64,000 bases of DNA, taken from Pseudomonas sp. UBA4617. Lineage in GTDB: Bacteria; Pseudomonadota; Gammaproteobacteria; Pseudomonadales; Pseudomonadaceae. Positions 16,807 through 25,818 of this stretch are shown in pieces (positions within the stretch are counted from its first letter, which is position 1; every line of letters starts with the position of its first letter). The DNA is taken from positions 1 to 64,000 of the forward strand of contig NZ_DGIR01000009.1 of assembly GCF_002386445.1 (NCBI RefSeq). The letters run 5' to 3'. Position numbers and translations under genes: made by a program. Under the pieces are notes generated by a model that saw only the letters and a list, made by a program, of their open reading frames with translations, was not told the origin of the DNA and ran no database searches.

Positions 16807-16823
16807 GGGCCGCTGTGCGGCCC
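16807..16823 (-). terminator. Hairpin after nitroreductase gene
   Basis: GGGCCGCTGTGCGGCCC forms a 7-bp stem with a TGT loop in the 130-bp gap downstream of the nitroreductase stop and upstream of the antitoxin start. On the minus strand it is followed by TTGCAATTTATC, giving a partial T tract. It should insulate the two units. Confidence 0.6.
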
Positions 16824-16834
16824 CCCGGACGATG

Positions 16835-17488
16835 TCACAGGAAGGTGAACACCTGCGAAGCCGGCAAGCGCGACTTGTTCAGCCCGGCATTGAAATCCGT
16901 CTCGCTGCGGTACCCCAGGCTGAGGATTACCACGCTGGTGAAGCCACGCTCGCGCAGGCCCAGCTCGGCATCGAGGATCTTGCTGTCGAAGCCCTCGATA
17001 GGTGTCGCGTCCAGGCCATGGGCCGCAGCCCCCAGCATGGCCGTACCGAACGCCAGGTAGGTCTGCTTTTCCATCCAGTGCTGCAAATCTTTCTGGTCAA
17101 AACGGTGCAGGTCGACGTAGTGCCGGCGGCTCTGGTTCTGCGCGGCACGCGCCTGCTCATCACGGAAGCGCCCATCCGCTGCCTCCTGCTCGAGCACTGC
17201 GTCCAGGTGGGCCTCGCTCATCTCGGTGCGCGTGCAGAACACAATCACGTGTGACGCATCGAGAATTTTCGGCGAGTTGTAGGCAAAGCGTTCGGCAGTG
17301 CTCTTGGCCACGCGCGCCTTGCCTTCGGCAGAATCGGCGACGATGAAATGCCACGGCTGCGAGTTGACCGAAGACGGGCTGTGGCGCAGTTGTTCGAGCA
17401 GGGCGTCGACGGTGGCCTGGGGAATACGGCGCGAGGCATCGTAGGCTTTGGTGGTGTAGCGGCGCTTGGCCAGCGAGACAGTATCCAT
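16835..17488 (-). CDS. NfsB-like NAD(P)H nitroreductase
   Basis: This 217-residue FMN enzyme belongs to the oxygen-insensitive nitroreductase family. The N-terminal phosphate-binding segment LAKRRYTTKAYDASRRIP is followed by LRHSPSSVNSQPWHFIVADS, as in NfsB and dihydropteridine reductase. The C-terminal part has GLDATPIEGFD and FTSVVILSLGYRSETDFNA. It reduces nitroaromatics or quinones with NAD(P)H; the physiological substrate is unknown. The ATG at 17488 follows AGGAG. A LysR gene diverges from it and is a likely regulator. Confidence 0.88.
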   Translation of the reverse strand: MDTVSLAKRRYTTKAYDASRRIPQATVDALLEQLRHSPSSVNSQPWHFIVADSAEGKARVAKSTAERFAYNSPKILDASHVIVFCTRTEMSEAHLDAVLEQEAADGRFRDEQARAAQNQSRRHYVDLHRFDQKDLQHWMEKQTYLAFGTAMLGAAAHGLDATPIEGFDSKILDAELGLRERGFTSVVILSLGYRSETDFNAGLNKSRLPASQVFTFL

Positions 17489-17592
17489 GCAACAACTCCT
17501 GGAATGAACGAGGGATTTGCTGGCCATGCTATCTTACCTGCAAAAAAGAAAAACCAGCACAATGCAACAACACTTTAACTTGTGGAGTGAAA

Positions 17593-18516
17593 ATGCTGCG
17601 CATCGCCGACCTCGAGCTGTTCGTTCGCAGCAGCGTACTGGGCAGTTTCACTGCCGCCGCACACGAAGCCGGCTTGTTGCCAGGCCAGGTGGCTGCCGCG
17701 ATCAAGCGCCTGGAGCGTGATCTCGATGTGCGCCTGTTTGCCCGCACCACCCGCAGCCTGCGCCTGACTGCCGAAGGCGAGTTGTATCTGCCGACCGCCG
17801 TGAATGTGCTGGAAAGCCTGCGCCAGGGCCGCGAAGACCTGCATGGCAACTCCAGCGTGCTGCGTGGCGTCCTGCAGGTATCAGCGCCTTCAGACCTGGG
17901 CCGCAACATGCTGTTGCCGTGGCTGAGCGCCTTTCGCCGCGAACATCCGGCCCTGCACCTGCGCTTCTTCCTGTCCGACCAGATCGCCGATCTCAACCGT
18001 GACCCGGTGGACGTGGCCATTCGCTACGGCCTCAACCAGGACGCCAACTACATTGCCCTGCCGTTGGCCGACTGGAACCGCCGGGTGCTGGTCGCCTCAC
18101 CCGACTACCTGGCACGGCACGGCCGCCCGCTCACGCCTGAAGCCCTGCAACAGCACGCCTGCCTGCTGTACATGCAGCACAATCGGGTCTACGACAAATG
18201 GCGGGTGGGCAACCGTACCGTGCAAGTGCGCGGGCCGCTGGTCAGCGACGATGCCGACGTGATCCGCCGCCTGGCCTTGCAAGGCGAAGGCATCGTCTAC
18301 AAGTCGTGGCTGGATGTGAGCGCCAACGTGGTAGCCGGCGAACTGGAAATCATCCTGCCCGAGCACATTGGTGAGGCTGCACCGGTCACCTTGGTATGCC
18401 CGCACCGCAAGCAGCTCACGCCCGCGATCAGGCAATTGCATGTGTGCCTGCGCGAACGCTTCGAGGCTTTGCGCAGCCGGGCCCTGAGCAACGGCTGCAC
18501 AATCGTTCCAGACTGA
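17593..18516 (+). CDS. LysR-type transcriptional regulator
   Basis: This is a regulator of about 307 residues with an N-terminal winged helix (ADLELFVRSSVLGSFTAAAH, with the recognition segment LPGQVAAAIKRLERDLDVRL) and a CrgA-like substrate domain (VLQVSAPSDLGRNMLLPWLS). It is divergent from the nitroreductase gene with a gap of about 100 bp, the classic layout for a LysR-controlled enzyme. I chose the ATG at 17593 behind GGAG; a GTG two codons upstream is possible. Confidence 0.87.
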   Translation: MLRIADLELFVRSSVLGSFTAAAHEAGLLPGQVAAAIKRLERDLDVRLFARTTRSLRLTAEGELYLPTAVNVLESLRQGREDLHGNSSVLRGVLQVSAPSDLGRNMLLPWLSAFRREHPALHLRFFLSDQIADLNRDPVDVAIRYGLNQDANYIALPLADWNRRVLVASPDYLARHGRPLTPEALQQHACLLYMQHNRVYDKWRVGNRTVQVRGPLVSDDADVIRRLALQGEGIVYKSWLDVSANVVAGELEIILPEHIGEAAPVTLVCPHRKQLTPAIRQLHVCLRERFEALRSRALSNGCTIVPD

Positions 18517-18563
18517 GCCGGGCCGTTACGCTAAGGTAGTGGTTTCCGTTACGGCACGCCCCC

Positions 18564-19394
18564 ATGAGCAACTGGATCGACCTCAAACAGGACGCCGACA
18601 CCGGCATCGAGTCGGTCCGCGCGCATTTCGTCGGGCATGCCTACGACCCGCACTGGCACGACAGCTTCCTGGTCGGCGTGACCGAACAGGGGGTGCAGCA
18701 GTTCAACTGCCGCCGGGTACGCCACCGCAGCACACCGGGGCAGGTGTTTCTGCTCGAACCGGGTGACATCCATGATGGCCTGGCACCGACTGCGGAAGGC
18801 TTCACCTATTCGACGCTGTATCTGCAACCCGCCTGGCTGGACCAGCAACTGCGGGCGCTGTTCGAGCACGTGCCAGGCGACAGCCTGCCCAGCTTCGCCG
18901 ATACCCTGTGCCACGACGAAAGCCTCGCCCGGGCCACCGCCCTCGCCTTCAGCGCCGTGCACGGGCAGGACTGGCGCATCGTGCGCCAGACGGCCATGGA
19001 CGACCTGCTGGCTTGCCTGACCCGCCACCTGCACTGGCGCCGACGCATCAACCCCGACCCGCGCCTGCCGCTGACCGCGCAGCGTGCGCGCGATTACCTG
19101 CACGCCAACCTGGCGAGCGACATTGGCCTGGAAGACCTGGCCCAGGCCTGTGGCATCGACCGCTTCCGCCTGACCCGCGCGTTCAAGGCCGCGTACGGCC
19201 TGGCGCCGCACGCCTACCTGATCCAGCTGCGCCTGGCTCGCGCGCGGCGCCTGCTCGCCCAGGGCCAGACTCCCAGCGAAGTGGCCATGGCCCTGGGCTT
19301 TGCCGACCAGAGCCACCTCGGGCGCTGGTTCCGCCGCGCCTACCAGCTGACCCCGGCCGACTACCGCAGGCGCTGCTCAAACCTTCCAGACTGA
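18564..19394 (+). CDS. AraC family regulator with cupin sensor domain
   Basis: The 276-residue protein has an N-terminal AraC-type cupin (HAYDPHWHDSFLVGVTEQGV, then FLLEPGDIHDGLAPTAEGF). Two C-terminal helix-turn-helix units follow: DIGLEDLAQACGIDRFRLTR and EVAMALGFADQSHLGRWFRR. It precedes a LysE-type exporter by 50 bases in the same direction, so it probably senses a small molecule and controls the exporter. Such AraC-LysE pairs are common in Pseudomonas. The ligand is unknown. Confidence 0.88.
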   Translation: MSNWIDLKQDADTGIESVRAHFVGHAYDPHWHDSFLVGVTEQGVQQFNCRRVRHRSTPGQVFLLEPGDIHDGLAPTAEGFTYSTLYLQPAWLDQQLRALFEHVPGDSLPSFADTLCHDESLARATALAFSAVHGQDWRIVRQTAMDDLLACLTRHLHWRRRINPDPRLPLTAQRARDYLHANLASDIGLEDLAQACGIDRFRLTRAFKAAYGLAPHAYLIQLRLARARRLLAQGQTPSEVAMALGFADQSHLGRWFRRAYQLTPADYRRRCSNLPD

Positions 19395-19444
19395 ACGGCG
19401 GCGGGCAGCGAACATGGTGCTTCGTTCATCCGGAGCCCTTGATC

Positions 19445-20029
19445 ATGTCGCAGTCACTGTTGCCTTTCATTCTGTTTGCCCTGGTGTCCAGCATCAGCCC
19501 CGGGCCAACCAACCTGTTGATCCTCGCGCATGGCGCTCGCGCCGGGCTGCGCGCGAGCCTCGTGCCGATCGTGGCTGCCTGTGGCGCAGCTGCAGTGATC
19601 GTGCTGATGGTTGGCCTGGGGCTGGGTGAGCTGCTGCTACGCCACCCGCTGGCTCAGCAGTTGATGAGTGGCGCCGGTGTGCTGTGGTTGAGCTGGCTGG
19701 CGTGGAAAATGCTGCGCAGTGCGGCCGCCCCGCTGCAGGCAGCCACGGGGCAAGGACTCAGTGCGTTCAGCGCGGCCGCGTTGCAGGTGGTGAACCCCAA
19801 GGTGTGGCTGATGGCGGTGGCCGTGGTCGGGGTGTTTGCTTCACCATCGCTGCCGGTGTGGCGGCTGGCGCTGGTGTTCTGGCTGATCGCCCTGCCGTGC
19901 ATGGCGGCGTGGGCGCTGCTTGGAGCAGGCAGCGCGCATTGGCTGCAGGCGCCGCAGAGGTTGCGGCTGTTCAACCAGGTGCTGGCAGGGGTGCTGCTGT
20001 TGTCTGCTTGGGCTGCCGTGCTGGCCTGA
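19445..20029 (+). CDS. LysE/RhtB family exporter
   Basis: This 194-residue inner-membrane protein has about five to six hydrophobic helices and the LysE/RhtB opening LLPFILFALVSSISPGPTNL. This is followed by AGLRASLVPIVAACGAAAVI and the central AALQVVNPKVWLMAVAVVG, where the NPK motif is conserved. The family exports amino acids or homoserine lactone-like compounds. The start ATG at 19445 fits the family N terminus. It lies directly after an AraC regulator, its probable controller. Confidence 0.88.
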   Translation: MSQSLLPFILFALVSSISPGPTNLLILAHGARAGLRASLVPIVAACGAAAVIVLMVGLGLGELLLRHPLAQQLMSGAGVLWLSWLAWKMLRSAAAPLQAATGQGLSAFSAAALQVVNPKVWLMAVAVVGVFASPSLPVWRLALVFWLIALPCMAAWALLGAGSAHWLQAPQRLRLFNQVLAGVLLLSAWAAVLA

Positions 20030-20090
20030 GCAGTCTGCACCCTCGCTCTCAGGTCTACAGGTATCTGCAGAAGTGCGTGCCAGGGTCAGG

Positions 20091-21290
20091 TCAATGTGTC
20101 AGTGCCTCGCGGAACCGCGCGGTACTGGCAACCGCCAGCAGCAACCCGAGCACCGCCACGCTTCCGCCCACCAGGCCGATGTAGGCCACGTCCAGCTGGC
20201 TGCTGACAATACTCCCGAGCAACGCGCCACCGCCGATGCCGATGTTGTAGATACCCGAGAACAACGCCATGGCCACGTCGGTGGCATCGGACGCCAGCTT
20301 CAAGGTCTTGGACTGCAGCGACAGGCTGAAACTGAGAATGGCCACGCCCCAGAACATGCTCAGCGCAGCGAACGCATAGAAGTTGCCCGACAGCGGCAAC
20401 AGCAGCAGCAGGCAGGCCGCCAACAGGCCGATCGAACCGACCAGGAAGCCATGCGGGAAGCGGTCGCTGTAACGGCTGAACAGCAACGAGCCGAATACCC
20501 CGGCACCACCAAACAACAGCAATAGCAAGGTGGTGCGCTCAGCGCCGATCTGTGCCACGTGCAGGGCAAACGGCTCGATGTAGCTGTAGGCAGTGAACTG
20601 CGCGGTGATCACCAGCGTCACCAGCACATAGGTGATCACCAGCGCCGGGCGCTTGAACAGGATCGGCAGGCTACGCAGCGAGCCGGAGTTCTGGCTGGGC
20701 AACAAGGGCAGCGACTTCATCAGGCAGAGCATGGTCGCCAGCGCCACCACGGCAATGCTCAGGAAGGTAATGCGCCAGCCCAGCGCCTCGCCCACCACCC
20801 GGCCCAGCGGGATGCCCAGGACCATGGCCAGGGTGGTGCCGGTAGCCAACAGGCCCAGCGCCTTGGCCTGCTGGCCCGGCGGTGCCACGCGCACCGCCAG
20901 CGAGGCGGTAATGGCCCAGAACACCGCATGCGCCAGGGCAATGCCGATACGGCTGACCAACAACATGGCAAAGCTCTGCGACAGCCACGACAGCAGGTGG
21001 CTGCCGATGAACACCATAAACACCAGCAGCAACAGGCGCCGCCGCTCGATGTTGCGGGTCAGCAGCATCATCGGCAACGAGGCCAGCGCCACCACCCAGG
21101 CGTAGATCGTCAGCATCAGGCCGACCTGGGCGGTGCTCATGGCAAAGCTGCGGCCAATGTCACTGAGCAGCGCCACCGGGACGAACTCGGTGGTGTTGAA
21201 GATGAACGCGGCCAGGGCCAGGGCCATCACGCTCAGCCAGCTGCCGCTGCCTGCCGTGGCGGGCATGTGGGTGGGTATGGGTCCATTCAT
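20091..21290 (-). CDS. MFS efflux transporter, SotB/DHA1-like
   Basis: The 399-residue transporter has twelve predicted helices and an opening typical of the sugar-efflux/arabinose-efflux (SotB, YdhP) branch: LALAAFIFNTTEFVPVALLS, then MLTIYAWVVALASLPMMLLT. After helix 2 comes TRNIERRRLLLLVF, the usual cytoplasmic loop. The ATG at 21290 is used because the helices begin about 20 residues later; in-frame starts up to 21407 would add a non-hydrophobic leader. The substrate is unknown. It is transcribed away from the beta-propeller gene. Confidence 0.85.
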   Translation of the reverse strand: MNGPIPTHMPATAGSGSWLSVMALALAAFIFNTTEFVPVALLSDIGRSFAMSTAQVGLMLTIYAWVVALASLPMMLLTRNIERRRLLLLVFMVFIGSHLLSWLSQSFAMLLVSRIGIALAHAVFWAITASLAVRVAPPGQQAKALGLLATGTTLAMVLGIPLGRVVGEALGWRITFLSIAVVALATMLCLMKSLPLLPSQNSGSLRSLPILFKRPALVITYVLVTLVITAQFTAYSYIEPFALHVAQIGAERTTLLLLLFGGAGVFGSLLFSRYSDRFPHGFLVGSIGLLAACLLLLLPLSGNFYAFAALSMFWGVAILSFSLSLQSKTLKLASDATDVAMALFSGIYNIGIGGGALLGSIVSSQLDVAYIGLVGGSVAVLGLLLAVASTARFREALTH

Positions 21291-21447
21291 GGGTTGAAAC
21301 CGGTTCTCCGCAGACAAGGCAACAGACCGCACGCCAGCCACCCGGTTGCACCGGGTGTCGACGTACGCTTTGTTATTGGAAGGAATGCCCGGCATGGTAC
21401 GCGTCACACCCCGGCCTCACAACCGCGCATCGGGCAGAAGGAGTACC

Positions 21448-22812
21448 ATGCGCGCTTTGTGGATACGTGTACGCAACCAGGAGCCCGACCCGCGCATGGA
21501 CAAGCAGACTCCCCAGCAACAGTGGCAACAGGCGGTCACCGCCTATGCCCGGGCCGTCAACGACTACGTCGCGCAGGGCCGCGCGCACGGCTGGGATCAC
21601 CTCGAAGCACCGCAGGCCGCTGCCACCGAGCACCTGCTGGAGGCCTGGCTGGCCGCCCTGCAAGCGGCCAACCGCCCCGGCGTCGATGACCAGCAGCGCC
21701 AGGCCTTCCGCGAGGCCTGGCCGCCTGCGCACCATCCCTTGGTGCCGTTGCTCGATGCTCACGGCCAGGGCATCAGCAACGTCTTGCTGCTGGATGACGG
21801 GAGCCTGCTGGCGCGCATCGGCATGCCCTGTGACAAAGGCCAGGTAGTGCGTATCGACAGCCACGCGGTAACGCCGGTGATCGGGGTCGAGCATTTCGGT
21901 CGCTGCCCGGCACGTCGCTACTTCGCCCTGGCCAACACCGAAGGGGTGCGCGTGACCGATGGCTGGGGCGGCCCCCAGGTGCAGCGCCTGGCCTGGCCGA
22001 CGGGGCTGGAGGGGTTGCCGGCAGGTTACCCGTTCGAGCCGTTCGAGTTGCCACCCACGCCCTCCGCCCTGATCCCCTTTCCGGATGGCCAGCGGGTCCT
22101 GCTGGTAAGTGCCGAAGGTATCTTCCTGCTCACCTGCCAGGGCGCGATCCGACTGCTGCCGCAGCAGGCACGGATACTCGATGAGCTGGCCGAGGGCACC
22201 GACCCGGACGACATCAGCCTGGGGCTGAGCATGGAGCACGGTGCGGTGTCGGCGGATGGCCGCTTGATCGCGGTCGGTGAGCAGGGCAGCCGCCACCACG
22301 TGCTGGACGACCAGCTCAGGCCCGTGGCCACGATCGGGCCTGCCAGCGAATACCCGCACTTTGCCCTGTTCAACCGCACGGGCGACCAACTGCTGCTCAA
22401 CGCCTGCCACTTCTACAGCGGTGCCAGCCTGGCGGTCAGGGTGGCCGACCTGCCGGGGCTGGATACCGACTACTACAGCCAGGACCCACGTACGCCGCTG
22501 GTACAGGATGGCGCACGGGTGTATGCCGCCGTGGCGCGTGACGGCGAATACATCGTCGGCGATGCCTATGGCTACCTGCGGGCGTTTGGTGAAGATGGCG
22601 TGGAGCATTGGCAGCATTACCTGGGCTCGACCATCAGCGCGCTGGATGTCAGTGCCGATGGGCGGACGCTGGTGGCGGCCAGCCATGCCGGGTTCGTTTC
22701 GCTGATTGCGCTGGACAGCCAGCGGCCAGCCTGGCAGATCGGCACCGGGGACCATGGTGAAGTGCGGCGCTGGTTGTTCTGGAAGGGCTGGGACAGGCCG
22801 ATGGCCTGGTAA
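21448..22812 (+). CDS. Beta-propeller-like protein of unknown function
   Basis: This protein has about 454 residues and no signal peptide. The N-terminal 80 residues are helical (QQQWQQAVTAYARAVNDYVA). The rest shows repeated blade-like units such as PFPDGQRVLLVSAEGIFLLT, GAVSADGRLIAVGEQGSRHH and ALDVSADGRTLVAASHAGFV, which suggests a WD40/YncE-type propeller. I choose the ATG at 21448, behind AAGGAG; an ATG at 21496 is an alternative. The partner and function are unknown. It is the last gene before the T6SS island, and its stop is 30 bp from the left inverted repeat. Confidence 0.7.
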   Translation: MRALWIRVRNQEPDPRMDKQTPQQQWQQAVTAYARAVNDYVAQGRAHGWDHLEAPQAAATEHLLEAWLAALQAANRPGVDDQQRQAFREAWPPAHHPLVPLLDAHGQGISNVLLLDDGSLLARIGMPCDKGQVVRIDSHAVTPVIGVEHFGRCPARRYFALANTEGVRVTDGWGGPQVQRLAWPTGLEGLPAGYPFEPFELPPTPSALIPFPDGQRVLLVSAEGIFLLTCQGAIRLLPQQARILDELAEGTDPDDISLGLSMEHGAVSADGRLIAVGEQGSRHHVLDDQLRPVATIGPASEYPHFALFNRTGDQLLLNACHFYSGASLAVRVADLPGLDTDYYSQDPRTPLVQDGARVYAAVARDGEYIVGDAYGYLRAFGEDGVEHWQHYLGSTISALDVSADGRTLVAASHAGFVSLIALDSQRPAWQIGTGDHGEVRRWLFWKGWDRPMAW

Positions 22813-23461
22813 CCGCAGGTGCCCCGCTCCCATCGGGACCAGTGTGGTGTTTCAGAAATGCCGCTGAAAATCTGAGCCAGGCTCGGTAGAAGCTCACTCT
22901 CCAAGGGCACCACTTCACGCTGACCTCGGCGTCATGGCTGAGGTTGAGCGTTTTATTTTCAACGTTGAGCGAGAAGCTACGACAACCGTGTCGTAAAGCA
23001 AACCCACTCCTGGACTTGTCACTATCGCCCCCTGGCGATCCGAACGCAGTCGCTCTACTGCGTGAGCGGCGTAGTTCAATGGCTGCACAAGCTGTTCTCC
23101 GTGTTTGGTCAGGGTCGCTAGTTATTGAGCTCGCAGTGATCGAGCAGGCAACTCGGAGTTCTATATTGCCCCTCCGCATCACGCAGAATGAACAGCAGCA
23201 ACCAACACGACCGAACATCCCAAGCACACGACTTACCTAGCACAGGAAAAAGCTATGAACTGCGCGATAGCGTGGTGACCAACTTCCTGCAAACATCTTC
23301 TTACACTTCGTACCTCGACCGGAAGCCCTTCCTCATTGCATGGTTTTCTTTTTAGCGAAACTACCGCCGAGCCATTTGTTTAATCAATGCCTACCGACTG
23401 GTAATTATTCTTACAAACACGTCTTACATATAGAAACCACACCACTCCCTGAGGATTTGAC
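22813..23461. other. Gene-free stretch at left end of T6SS island
   Basis: I see no supportable gene in this 649-bp stretch. It begins with the left inverted repeat (22843-22870), then mixed-composition sequence with two GTTGAGCG copies near 22943 and 22962. It becomes AT-rich over the last 150 bp before tssG, as expected for a promoter region. AACTTCCTGCA at 23281 weakly resembles the TTCCTACA box found before tssF and vgrG. It may be the remains of lost T6SS or transposase genes. Confidence 0.5.
22843..22870 (+). repeat. Left 28-bp inverted repeat flanking T6SS island
   Basis: The repeat begins TGTGGTGTTTCAGAAATGCC and ends GCTGAAAA. The reverse complement of 40836-40863 begins TGTTGTGTTTCAGAAATACC and ends ATTGAAAA, so 24 of 28 positions agree. 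A TGT...ACA border is shared by several DDE transposon families (Tn7-like, Tn5053-like). No target duplication is evident: flanks are ACCAG on the left and GCTCT on the right. Confidence 0.6.
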
Positions 23462-24472
23462 ATGGACGATGAATCAGCAAATAAAGTCCAGGATGCTGTG
23501 GACCGTATGTTGCCTGAGGCCCATCAGTACTCGTACTTCCAGCTTCTAGAGTTGATGTACCACGTACACGGCGATGATCTTGAGCAACGCCCCCTCTCCC
23601 GCGAAACCCGAAGACGCTTGCGGCTGGAGGTCTCTCCGAAACTGTCATTCCCCGTCGCCGATGTAATCAGTGCTGAGCGTATTGGGGACGATCGCTACAG
23701 CATTCAAGCCACCTTCCTTGGCTTGCATGGCACCGATTCGCCGCTGCCCAGCTATTACCTTGACGAAGTGGCCTATGAGCATGCGCAGAGCATCGGTGTA
23801 CGCCCGGCCTACTTCAACTTCTTCAACCATCGTCTGCATACCCTGTTGCATCAGGGGTGGCGCAAGTACCGCTATTACCGGCGCTTCCAACCGGGCGCCA
23901 CAGACGGTTTCTCTCGTTACATCTTCGCCATGATCGGCCTGGATGACGCGGCGTTGCGCGGGGCGACCGCCTTGCCCTGGAGCCGGTTGCTGAGCTTCGT
24001 GGGGATGATTGCCAGCCGCAGCCGATCACCGGGCATGGTGGCTGGCATGATCGCGCACTGCTTCGATCTTCGGGACGTGACGATCCGCGAGTTCGAGAAA
24101 CGCGTCGTGCAGATACCGCAGTCTCAGCGCAATGGCTTGGGTTCGCGCAATTGCACGCTCAATGACAACTTCCTGGTGGGCGGCAGCACCGTGTCACGTA
24201 GCAGCAAGTTCACCATCGTGATCGCGGGGCTTGACCAACAGCAGTTTCGCGAGTTCCTGCCCAGCGGTGACAACTACCACCGACTGGCCCGGCTTGTGGA
24301 GTTTCTGCTGCGCGATGTCGGAGCGTATGACCTGGAATTACGCATGCGTGCCGAAGAGGCACCGCCCTTCAGCCTCAGAGCCGAGCATGGCACCCACCTC
24401 GGCTGGACCAGCTTTTTAGCTGACCGCAATGACCCCACACCTCCCCCTGTTCGCATCACGGTACGCGCATGA
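23462..24472 (+). CDS. tssG: T6SS baseplate protein TssG
   Basis: The 336-residue protein matches TssG (ImpH/VasB), which forms the baseplate wedge with TssF, TssE and TssK. Family features are YSYFQLLELMYHVHGDD near the N terminus, FLGLHGTDSPLPSYYLDEV, the FNFFNHRLHTLLHQGWRKYRY helix pair (split here into FNFFNHRLHTLLHQGW and RKYRYYRRFQ) and the GSRNCTLNDNFLVGG loop. The start follows GAGGATTTGAC. Its stop overlaps the tagH start as ATGA. In intact clusters tssF normally precedes tssG; here tssF lies 6.7 kb downstream, beyond tssM, which shows rearrangement. Confidence 0.92.
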   Translation: MDDESANKVQDAVDRMLPEAHQYSYFQLLELMYHVHGDDLEQRPLSRETRRRLRLEVSPKLSFPVADVISAERIGDDRYSIQATFLGLHGTDSPLPSYYLDEVAYEHAQSIGVRPAYFNFFNHRLHTLLHQGWRKYRYYRRFQPGATDGFSRYIFAMIGLDDAALRGATALPWSRLLSFVGMIASRSRSPGMVAGMIAHCFDLRDVTIREFEKRVVQIPQSQRNGLGSRNCTLNDNFLVGGSTVSRSSKFTIVIAGLDQQQFREFLPSGDNYHRLARLVEFLLRDVGAYDLELRMRAEEAPPFSLRAEHGTHLGWTSFLADRNDPTPPPVRITVRA

Positions 24473-25047
24473 GTACAGATGATCTCTCCCCCAGTCTTAC
24501 CCTGGCCGTCCTCAACCCGGAAACACTCCTGCATGGCAGCGAGCCGCAGTACCGCTTCGACAAGGCAGGCGGCACCCTTGGCACGCAAGCGACCTGGCGG
24601 CTGCATGATCGTGAGGCGCGCATCCTGCCGGTGCACTGCGAGATCCGCTGGCATGAAGGCCATTTCTGCCTCATCGACCACAGCAGCAAGAGCTTCATGA
24701 ACGGCAGTGACACCGCACTGCTATCAGGCACACCTATACGCCTCAGGCACAACGACAGGCTGCAGATCGGCGATTACCAGATTGCCATCCGCTTGGGCGA
24801 TGAGGACGAGGCAGAGGAACGGCTGGAGCTTCATTCTGCCAACAATCCGCTTTCACCCCTGCAGGCCGCACAGCGTTTGTGCCCACTGCAGGTTCTCGGC
24901 GAACCGGCTATCGATGCAATGAGTCTGTGCCTCCCCTCAGAGCCCGTGCATACAGATGAGCTCGATCCCCAAGCGTATCTGGACCGTGTGGCGCAATCCC
25001 GCATTGACCCCACCATCGCCGAGATCTTCGGCAGGGAGATGCGATGA
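24469..25047 (+). CDS. tagH: FHA-domain T6SS protein, short TagH-like
   Basis: The 192-residue protein carries an FHA phosphothreonine-binding fold at about residues 15-110 (KAGGTLGTQATWRLHDREAR, then VHCEIRWHEGHFCLIDHSSK and SFMNGSDTALL). In T6SS clusters FHA proteins (Fha/TagH) recruit or regulate the apparatus, often with a Ser/Thr kinase. Typical TagH proteins are more than 400 residues with a large C-terminal domain; this one stops after a short tail. It overlaps tssG and tssJ by four bases each. No kinase or phosphatase gene (ppkA, pppA) is present. It may be a natural short form or a truncated one. Confidence 0.8.
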   Translation: MSTDDLSPSLTLAVLNPETLLHGSEPQYRFDKAGGTLGTQATWRLHDREARILPVHCEIRWHEGHFCLIDHSSKSFMNGSDTALLSGTPIRLRHNDRLQIGDYQIAIRLGDEDEAEERLELHSANNPLSPLQAAQRLCPLQVLGEPAIDAMSLCLPSEPVHTDELDPQAYLDRVAQSRIDPTIAEIFGREMR

Positions 25048-25793
25048 ACAAGCGCATCGGTGTGGTTCTGGCCTGTCTGGCACTCAGCGGCTGTACCTCG
25101 ATCAGCAAGGCATACCAGGTGATCAGGGACCCGACGCTGCCTGTCGGCGGCCCTACCAACGACATCAGCCATGTGGGGCTCAGTCTATATGCCGCTGATC
25201 CACCTGCTGTCGCCAGCTCAGCTAACACGACCCTGGAGGAGCCTGCCCCGCCGTCTGACCAACCGACGGGGCTGGCGGTGACCCTCAGTGCGACGGATGC
25301 CGTTGGGCTAACTGACAAGGTCGGCGCGCTGGCTGAACAACTGCACCAAAACTACCCAACATCACCCAGTGCGCCTGCTCAGTTGGCCAGCTACACAGCA
25401 GCGCACTCCGAGGCACCAGAGCCGACCGGCCAAGCGCCGCGACAAGCCCCCTCTTCCATCGCCTTCAAAGTACTGCAACTCAGGGACGACTCCCTGTTGC
25501 TGGACGCCACATATGAGCAAGTGGAAGAAGATCTGGACGAAGCACTGGGCAGCACCCTGATCAGCGTTGACGACTTCCGGTTGGTGCCGGGCCATTTCAA
25601 GTTCATTGAACATGAAGAGATCAACGAGCGTACGCGTTACATCGCTGTCGTGGCGCACCTGGATGATCCTCACGGCAAGTGGAAGGATTCCATACGCATC
25701 AAGCCCCGCGGTTACAGCCACACCGTGCACGTCCACTTCGAGAACAACGGCGTCGAGCTGCGTCAGGACAGCGAATTTCTCCGCAACCAGTAA
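25044..25793 (+). CDS. tssJ: T6SS outer-membrane lipoprotein TssJ
   Basis: The 249-residue lipoprotein has the signal GVVLACLALSGCTS with the lipobox cysteine at residue 17. TssJ sits in the outer membrane inner leaflet and anchors TssM. Family features are YQVIRDPTLPVGGP just after the cysteine and the C-terminal strands IAVVAHLDDPHGKWKDSIRI. An Ala/Pro/Ser/Thr-rich insertion at about residues 52-140 makes it longer than the usual 150-190 residues. It is translationally coupled to tagH (ATGA) and lies 25 bp before the damaged tssK. Confidence 0.88.
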   Translation: MNKRIGVVLACLALSGCTSISKAYQVIRDPTLPVGGPTNDISHVGLSLYAADPPAVASSANTTLEEPAPPSDQPTGLAVTLSATDAVGLTDKVGALAEQLHQNYPTSPSAPAQLASYTAAHSEAPEPTGQAPRQAPSSIAFKVLQLRDDSLLLDATYEQVEEDLDEALGSTLISVDDFRLVPGHFKFIEHEEINERTRYIAVVAHLDDPHGKWKDSIRIKPRGYSHTVHVHFENNGVELRQDSEFLRNQ

Positions 25794-25818
25794 CGCCTAC
25801 TGAAAGAAGGAATACCCG

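Noticed and set aside
23068..23082. GGCGTAGTTCAATGG, similar to the D-arm start of a glycine tRNA
   Set aside because: No anticodon arm, T arm or acceptor stem follows, so it is not a tRNA gene. It could be a fragment of an attachment site, but nothing else supports that.
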